Assembly: GCA_022510785.1 (NCBI GenBank)
Contig: JAFLSV010000005.1
Coordinates: forward strand, 18,940-82,939
Source of the DNA: Desulfovibrionaceae bacterium
Lineage (GTDB): Bacteria > Desulfobacterota > Desulfovibrionia > Desulfovibrionales > Desulfovibrionaceae
Direction of reading: 5' to 3'
DNA length: 64,000 nucleotides
Part shown: positions 59,948 through 64,000 of the stretch, in pieces
Numbering within the stretch: the stretch's first letter is position 1
How the letters are laid out: each line of letters starts with the position of its first letter
Notes under the pieces: model-generated
The model's input: the letters and a program-made list of their open reading frames with translations, nothing else
The model's database searches: none
What the model was told of the DNA's origin: nothing
Program-made: the position numbers and the translations under genes

Positions 59948-62242
59948 ATGATCTTAGCTCAGTCCCCCGACAAGCTGGGGATCCGCGTTTTGCTCGTCCA
60001 CGATCAGTGCGAGGCCGAAACCGTGGGCGGCCGCCTTGTCCGCAAGCTCAAGGCTCACCTGGAACAGGAAGATATGGAGGTGCTGGCGGCAAACTCGTCC
60101 TTTGATGCGGCCATGCTCATGGTGGCCGATCCGCTCATTCAGGCCGTTCTGCTGGACTGGGATTTGGAGGACGCCGCCGGCCACGGCCCGGCCTCCGCGG
60201 TTCTGAATTCGGTGCGCCAGAGGAACGCCGATGTGCCGGTGTTTTTGTTCACGGATCGTGAAAACGCGGCCCAGATTCCCCTTGAGGCCCTGCGCCGCAC
60301 CAACGATTTCATCTGGCTGTTTGAGGACACCGCCGCCTTTATCGCGGGGCGGGTGAGGGCCGCGGTGCGTTCCTATCGCGAAAAGCTGCTGCCTCCCATG
60401 TTTGGCGCGCTGACCCGCTTCGCCCAGGTGCACGAATATTCGTGGCATACGCCGGGCCATACCGGGGGCACGGCCTTCCTGAAGTCTCCGGTGGGCCGGG
60501 CCTTTTTTGATTATTTCGGGGAAAATCTGTTTCGATCCGACCTGTCCATTTCGGTGGGCGAGCTGGGCTCGCTTCTCGATCACTCCGGCTCCATCGGCGA
60601 GAGTGAGCAGTACAGCGCCCGTGTGTTCGGCGCCCACCGAACCTATCATGTGACCAACGGCTCTTCCACCTCGAACCGGGTAATCATGATGGCCAGCGTC
60701 ACGCGCGGGCAGGTGGCCCTGTGCGACCGCAACGCCCACAAGTCCGTGGAGCACGCCATCACCATGTCCGGGGCCCTGCCCACCTATATCATGCCCACCC
60801 GCAATCAGTACGGCATTATCGGGCCCATTTTGCCCGAAAGCCTGACGCCTCAGGCCATCCGGGCCTCCATTGAGGCCAATCCCCTGATCGGGCGGGACAT
60901 GGACTCCACACCGGTGCATGCCGTCATCACCAATTCCACCTACGACGGCCTGTGCTACAATGTGCGCCGCGTGGAGGAACTGCTGGGTCAGAGCGTGGAT
61001 CGCCTGCACTTTGACGAGGCCTGGTACGGATACGCGCGCTTCAATCCCCTGTACAGGGATCGCCACGCCATGCACGGGGATCCGGCCGAACACGGAGACG
61101 ACAAGCCCACGGTGTTCGCGACCCAGTCCACGCACAAGCTGTTGGCGGCCCTGTCCCAGGCGTCCATGATCCATGTGCGCGACGGCCGCCGTCCCATTGA
61201 GCATCACCGCTTCAACGAAGCCTTCATGATGCATGCCTCCACCTCGCCCCAGTATGCCATTATCGCATCCAACGACGTGAGCGCGGCCATGATGGACGGC
61301 CCCGGCGGAGAGGCCCTGACCGGAGAAGCCATTCGCGAGGCCGTGGCCTTTCGCCGTCTCATAGCCCGCTTGAACGCCAGCTACGCCGAACACGGCGACT
61401 GGTTCGTCAATGTGTGGCAGCCGGACAGTTATCCCGACGAATCCGGCAAGAAAATTCCCTTCTGGAAGACCGACCCCGCCCGCCTGGTCTCCGACCCTTC
61501 ATGCTGGACGCTCAACCCCGGCGAAAGCTGGCATGGCTTCGGCAACGTGGAAGAGGGATACTGCATGCTCGACCCCATCAAGGTGTCGGTGACCACGCCC
61601 GGCGTGGGGCCAGGCGGCCTTATGGAGCGGGGTATTCCGGCCTCGGTGCTTACGGCCTACCTGAACCGCTTCGGCATTGTGGTGGAAAAAACCACGGATT
61701 TCACCATATTGTTCCTTTTTTCCATCGGTGTGACCAAGGGCAAATGGGGAACCCTGGTGGATACGCTGCTCCGCTTCAAAAGCGACTACGACGCCAATAC
61801 TCCGCTGGCTCAGGCCCTGCCCGCCCTCACCGACACCCATCCCCGCCGTTACGCAAATATGGGCCTTCGGGATCTGTGCGCCGATATGTTCAGCACCATG
61901 AAAGCGCTCCAGACCACACGCCTTTTGTCGGCGGCCTTTTCCGTGCTGCCAGTGCCCGACATGAGCCCGACGGAGGCCTATGAAAATCTGGTACGGGGCC
62001 GTACCGAGCGCATGGGACTGGATGCCATGGCCGGACGCACCGTGGCCACGGGGGTTGTGCCCTATCCCCCGGGCATCCCGCTGCTCATGCCCGGCGAAAA
62101 CGCCGGCCCGGCCGACGGGCCGCTGCTTGGGTATCTCAAGGCGCTGGAAGCGTTTGACGCCAAATTCCCCGGCTTCGGGCACGATACCCATGGCGTGGAA
62201 AACGAGGACGGTCAGTCCATCATCACCTGCCTGAGCCGATAG
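59948..62242 (+). CDS. adiA: Arginine decarboxylase, inducible AdiA type
   Basis: PLP-dependent decarboxylase of fold III (Orn/Lys/Arg major family), 764 residues. An N-terminal receiver-like wing domain (1-130) precedes the catalytic core with HTPGHTGGTAF, TNGSSTSNRVI, DRNAHKSVEHA, HFDEAWYGYARF and QSTHKLLAALSQASM, where Lys397 forms the Schiff base. The GVGPGGLMERGIPASVLTAY block and the C-terminal domain are complete. It consumes a proton per arginine in the cytoplasm and supplies agmatine to AdiC. ATG 59948 follows AAGGAG. Arginine rather than lysine is inferred from the AdiC partner and overall resemblance to AdiA. Confidence 0.93.
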   Translation: MILAQSPDKLGIRVLLVHDQCEAETVGGRLVRKLKAHLEQEDMEVLAANSSFDAAMLMVADPLIQAVLLDWDLEDAAGHGPASAVLNSVRQRNADVPVFLFTDRENAAQIPLEALRRTNDFIWLFEDTAAFIAGRVRAAVRSYREKLLPPMFGALTRFAQVHEYSWHTPGHTGGTAFLKSPVGRAFFDYFGENLFRSDLSISVGELGSLLDHSGSIGESEQYSARVFGAHRTYHVTNGSSTSNRVIMMASVTRGQVALCDRNAHKSVEHAITMSGALPTYIMPTRNQYGIIGPILPESLTPQAIRASIEANPLIGRDMDSTPVHAVITNSTYDGLCYNVRRVEELLGQSVDRLHFDEAWYGYARFNPLYRDRHAMHGDPAEHGDDKPTVFATQSTHKLLAALSQASMIHVRDGRRPIEHHRFNEAFMMHASTSPQYAIIASNDVSAAMMDGPGGEALTGEAIREAVAFRRLIARLNASYAEHGDWFVNVWQPDSYPDESGKKIPFWKTDPARLVSDPSCWTLNPGESWHGFGNVEEGYCMLDPIKVSVTTPGVGPGGLMERGIPASVLTAYLNRFGIVVEKTTDFTILFLFSIGVTKGKWGTLVDTLLRFKSDYDANTPLAQALPALTDTHPRRYANMGLRDLCADMFSTMKALQTTRLLSAAFSVLPVPDMSPTEAYENLVRGRTERMGLDAMAGRTVATGVVPYPPGIPLLMPGENAGPADGPLLGYLKALEAFDAKFPGFGHDTHGVENEDGQSIITCLSR

Positions 62243-62253
62243 AACACCTGAAC

Positions 62254-62271
62254 GCTGTGCCCTGGCACAGC
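62254..62271 (+). terminator. Hairpin just after adiA
   Basis: GCTGTGCC and GGCACAGC form an 8-bp stem with a CT loop, 12 bp after the adiA stop. There is no U-run, so termination would need help. Confidence 0.45.
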
Positions 62272-62354
62272 CCGTGCCCGGGCATCTTGCCAGCCCTGAC
62301 CCGGGCTCCGCCAAGCCCGTACAGCGCCCGAATCAGGTTTTGCCGGACGTTCCG

Positions 62355-62382
62355 GACAGCCCGTGTCCCCCCACGGGCTGTC
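62355..62382 (+). terminator. Second hairpin downstream of adiA
   Basis: GACAGCCCGTG and CACGGGCTGTC form a perfect 11-bp stem with a 6-nt TCCCCC loop. It probably ends the adi transcript together with the hairpin at 62254, before the next promoter. Confidence 0.6.
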
Positions 62383-62486
62383 TGCCCGCGGGCGTTGCCG
62401 CGGCAGCCATGTCCGCCGCGTCGCGCGGTATCTGCCAGCGAGCCTGCCCCTGGCAGGGTTGCCCGGGGATTGCATTTGAACCATTT

Positions 62487-62514
62487 TTGCATTATGTCCC
62501 GCGTAGGGTATTCT
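62487..62514 (+). promoter_or_regulatory. Possible sigma-70-type promoter of the HD-GYP gene
   Basis: TTGCAT, 16-nt spacer and TATTCT, followed 52 bp later by the start codon. The surrounding AT-rich patch stands out from the GC-rich background. Moderate match only. Confidence 0.45.
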
Positions 62515-62566
62515 GAAAAACAAGCCTTCGTTTCTCGCCAGATTCGCTGTCTTTGAGGTGCCGCCC

Positions 62567-63769
62567 ATGCAGGTTTTGCTGAATGAACTTCTTTTTTCGT
62601 TGTCCAAGGCCCTGGACTGTGTGGAAAGTGAACTGCTTGGCGTGACCACCAATCACGGCAAGCGGGTGGCCTGCATTTCCATGCGCCTGTGCCGGGCTCT
62701 GGGGCTTTCCGACGATGATGTCTTTGATATGGGCTGCTGCGCCGTGCTGCACGACAACGCGCTGACCGCCTATATGCTGGAAGCCGGACGCAGCGGCATA
62801 TCGCGTCTGGAGGGCTTTTCCGCCCATTGCGAAAAAGGCGAGGAAAACGCGCGGGCCTTTCCTTTCGTGGGCAACGCGGCGGACATTATCCTGCATCACC
62901 ACGAAAACTGGAACGGCACGGGGTTTCACGGGCTTGCCGCGGATGCCATACCCGTGCGCGCGGCCGTGCTGCGCCTGGCCGACAATATGGATTTGCACCT
63001 CGCGCTGGGCACGGCCCGGCCCGATATGGAAGCGGACATACGCTCCCATGTGCTGCGCTTTCGCGGGAAACTATACGCGCCCTATGTAGTGGATGCCCTG
63101 CTTGATCATATAGGGCCGAAGCTGCTCAATGATGTGCTTGACGAGCGTATCGACGCCTCCCTGGCCGCGGACTTGGCCTGTCGGAGGGTGGAATTGTCCA
63201 CGGACGCCATGCTGCGGCTGTGCGGCATGTTCGCGTTTATTGTTGATGCCAAATCACGCTTTACCATGCTCCATTCGCGCGGGATAGCGACCAAGGCCGG
63301 CTATATGGGCAAGGTATACGGCCTGTCGCCCGAGCACTGCGATCGCCTGGTTATTGCCGGTTATCTGCACGATATCGGCAAGCTGTCCACCCCCGCCGCT
63401 ATTTTGGAAAAACCGGGCCCGCTGACTCCTGAAGAGTACGAGATCATGAAGCGCCATGTGGAAATGACCTGGGAAATTCTGAAGGACGTGGGCGGCCTGG
63501 AAGAGATATGCCGCTGGGCGGCCTCTCACCACGAAAAGCTGGACGGAAACGGGTACCCGCGCGGGCTCAGGGAGCACGAGCTGTCGTTTGAATGCCGCCT
63601 TATGGCCTGTTGCGACATCTATCAGGCACTCACCGAAGATCGCCCCTATCGCGCGGGCATGCCGCACGATAAGGCCATGTCCGTCATGTACCCCATGGCC
63701 AGCCAGGGCATGCTGGATTTTGGCATTGTCGAGACCATGGATAGGGCACTGCGGGACGCGGAGATCTAG
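62567..63769 (+). CDS. Cyclic-di-GMP phosphodiesterase with tandem HD/HD-GYP domains
   Basis: A 400-residue cytosolic protein with no membrane segment. The C-terminal half has a full HD-GYP set: HDIGKLSTPAAILEKP, KRHVEMTWEIL and HHEKLDGNGYPRGL, expected to hydrolyse c-di-GMP. The N-terminal half repeats the pattern (NHGKRVA, CAVLHDNAL, HHHENWNGTGFHGLAADAIP), but GYP is replaced by GFH, so it may be a degenerate or regulatory copy. ATG 62567 has GAGGTG 6 nt upstream; GTG 62558 is inside that site. No GGDEF partner is nearby. Confidence 0.88.
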   Translation: MQVLLNELLFSLSKALDCVESELLGVTTNHGKRVACISMRLCRALGLSDDDVFDMGCCAVLHDNALTAYMLEAGRSGISRLEGFSAHCEKGEENARAFPFVGNAADIILHHHENWNGTGFHGLAADAIPVRAAVLRLADNMDLHLALGTARPDMEADIRSHVLRFRGKLYAPYVVDALLDHIGPKLLNDVLDERIDASLAADLACRRVELSTDAMLRLCGMFAFIVDAKSRFTMLHSRGIATKAGYMGKVYGLSPEHCDRLVIAGYLHDIGKLSTPAAILEKPGPLTPEEYEIMKRHVEMTWEILKDVGGLEEICRWAASHHEKLDGNGYPRGLREHELSFECRLMACCDIYQALTEDRPYRAGMPHDKAMSVMYPMASQGMLDFGIVETMDRALRDAEI

Positions 63770-64000
63770 GCTCAGGACTCGTTAATTGCCAAAAGCTGAA
63801 AAAGTTCTCATTGTTGGCTCCAGAAGGGGACAATAAAGGATCTTTTTCATCTTTCGCATTTCGCATGCCCGGATTGCCTGTATCAAGCGCTGCTTCCCCC
63901 GGTCTCATAGTGTTCCGGGGGGTGCGGCAAGCCTGCTGAAAAAGGGGCCTTTCCCGCTGTATCGGACGCGCAAAAGGCGGCCTGAATGCAAAACTTCATG
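63770..64000. other. Intergenic region at the right edge
   Basis: About 230 bp. No tRNA or clear terminator was found, though GC-rich dyads occur near 63896-63925. An ATG at 63986 with AGGCGG just upstream could start another gene beyond the window; only five codons are visible. Confidence 0.3.

Noticed and set aside
1..64000. CRISPR arrays, insertion sequences, prophage, tRNA or rRNA genes
   Set aside because: No regularly spaced repeats, transposase motifs, phage structural genes or cloverleaf/rRNA sequences were recognised when reading both strands; a covariance-model search would be needed to exclude small RNAs.

Overview
The window reads as about 64 kb of chromosome from a GC-rich, strictly anaerobic member of the Desulfovibrionaceae (Desulfovibrio and relatives). 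The best support is a complete HdrCBA-Flx flavin/heterodisulfide-reductase operon of the type known from Desulfovibrio, an ECF nickel/cobalt importer, abundant sigma-54 regulation and Gram-negative envelope genes (lpxK, cyclic glucan synthase, a CpoB/YbgF-like lipoprotein). I saw no rRNA, tRNA, CRISPR array, prophage or insertion sequence. The gene assignments come from protein motifs read by eye, so family names are firm but substrates often are not.

Layout. 1-3567 (minus): housekeeping run aroQ-efp-ftsK-folD, with folD cut by the window edge. 3717-10876 (plus): engB, a UvrD/PcrA helicase, thiL and a ZraS/ZraR-like two-component pair. 11099-18386: an accessory block with a BCCT carrier, a divergent alkaline-phosphatase-superfamily enzyme, a short protein that looks like a truncated relative of that enzyme, a PAS sigma-54 activator and a DMT exporter. 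The 455-bp AT-rich gap between the first two genes holds a good sigma-54 promoter on one strand, a near-consensus one on the other and repeated ATGTCG elements between them. This is the best candidate for an undescribed system.

18517-31789: a small winged-helix-like protein (plus), then mostly minus-strand housekeeping genes: SAM methyltransferase, xerC-like recombinase, dprA, CpoB-like lipoprotein, Kef-type antiporter, TauE/SafE permease, dnaJ, rpoZ, rnr, lpxK and a Bax-inhibitor-1 family membrane protein. 32324-39318 (plus): hdrC-hdrB-hdrA-flxCD (fused)-flxB-flxA, an NADH-linked, probably bifurcating electron-transfer complex. 39465-43126: PfkB kinase, cutA, nth, nucleotide-sugar epimerase and a DUF1328 mini-protein.

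43218-58124 (minus): an envelope/metal block. A 2937-residue cyclic beta-1,2-glucan synthase and an LTA-synthase/OpgB-like phosphoglycerol transferase flank a five-gene NikKMLQO-type nickel/cobalt ECF transporter. Nickel supply fits an organism relying on NiFe hydrogenases. The two glycan genes may together make phosphoglycerol-substituted periplasmic glucans. 58342-62242 (plus): adiC-adiA, an arginine/agmatine antiporter with arginine decarboxylase, the classical acid-resistance pair, which suggests a host-associated or acid-exposed niche. 62567-63769: a protein with two HD-type domains, the second a full HD-GYP c-di-GMP phosphodiesterase.
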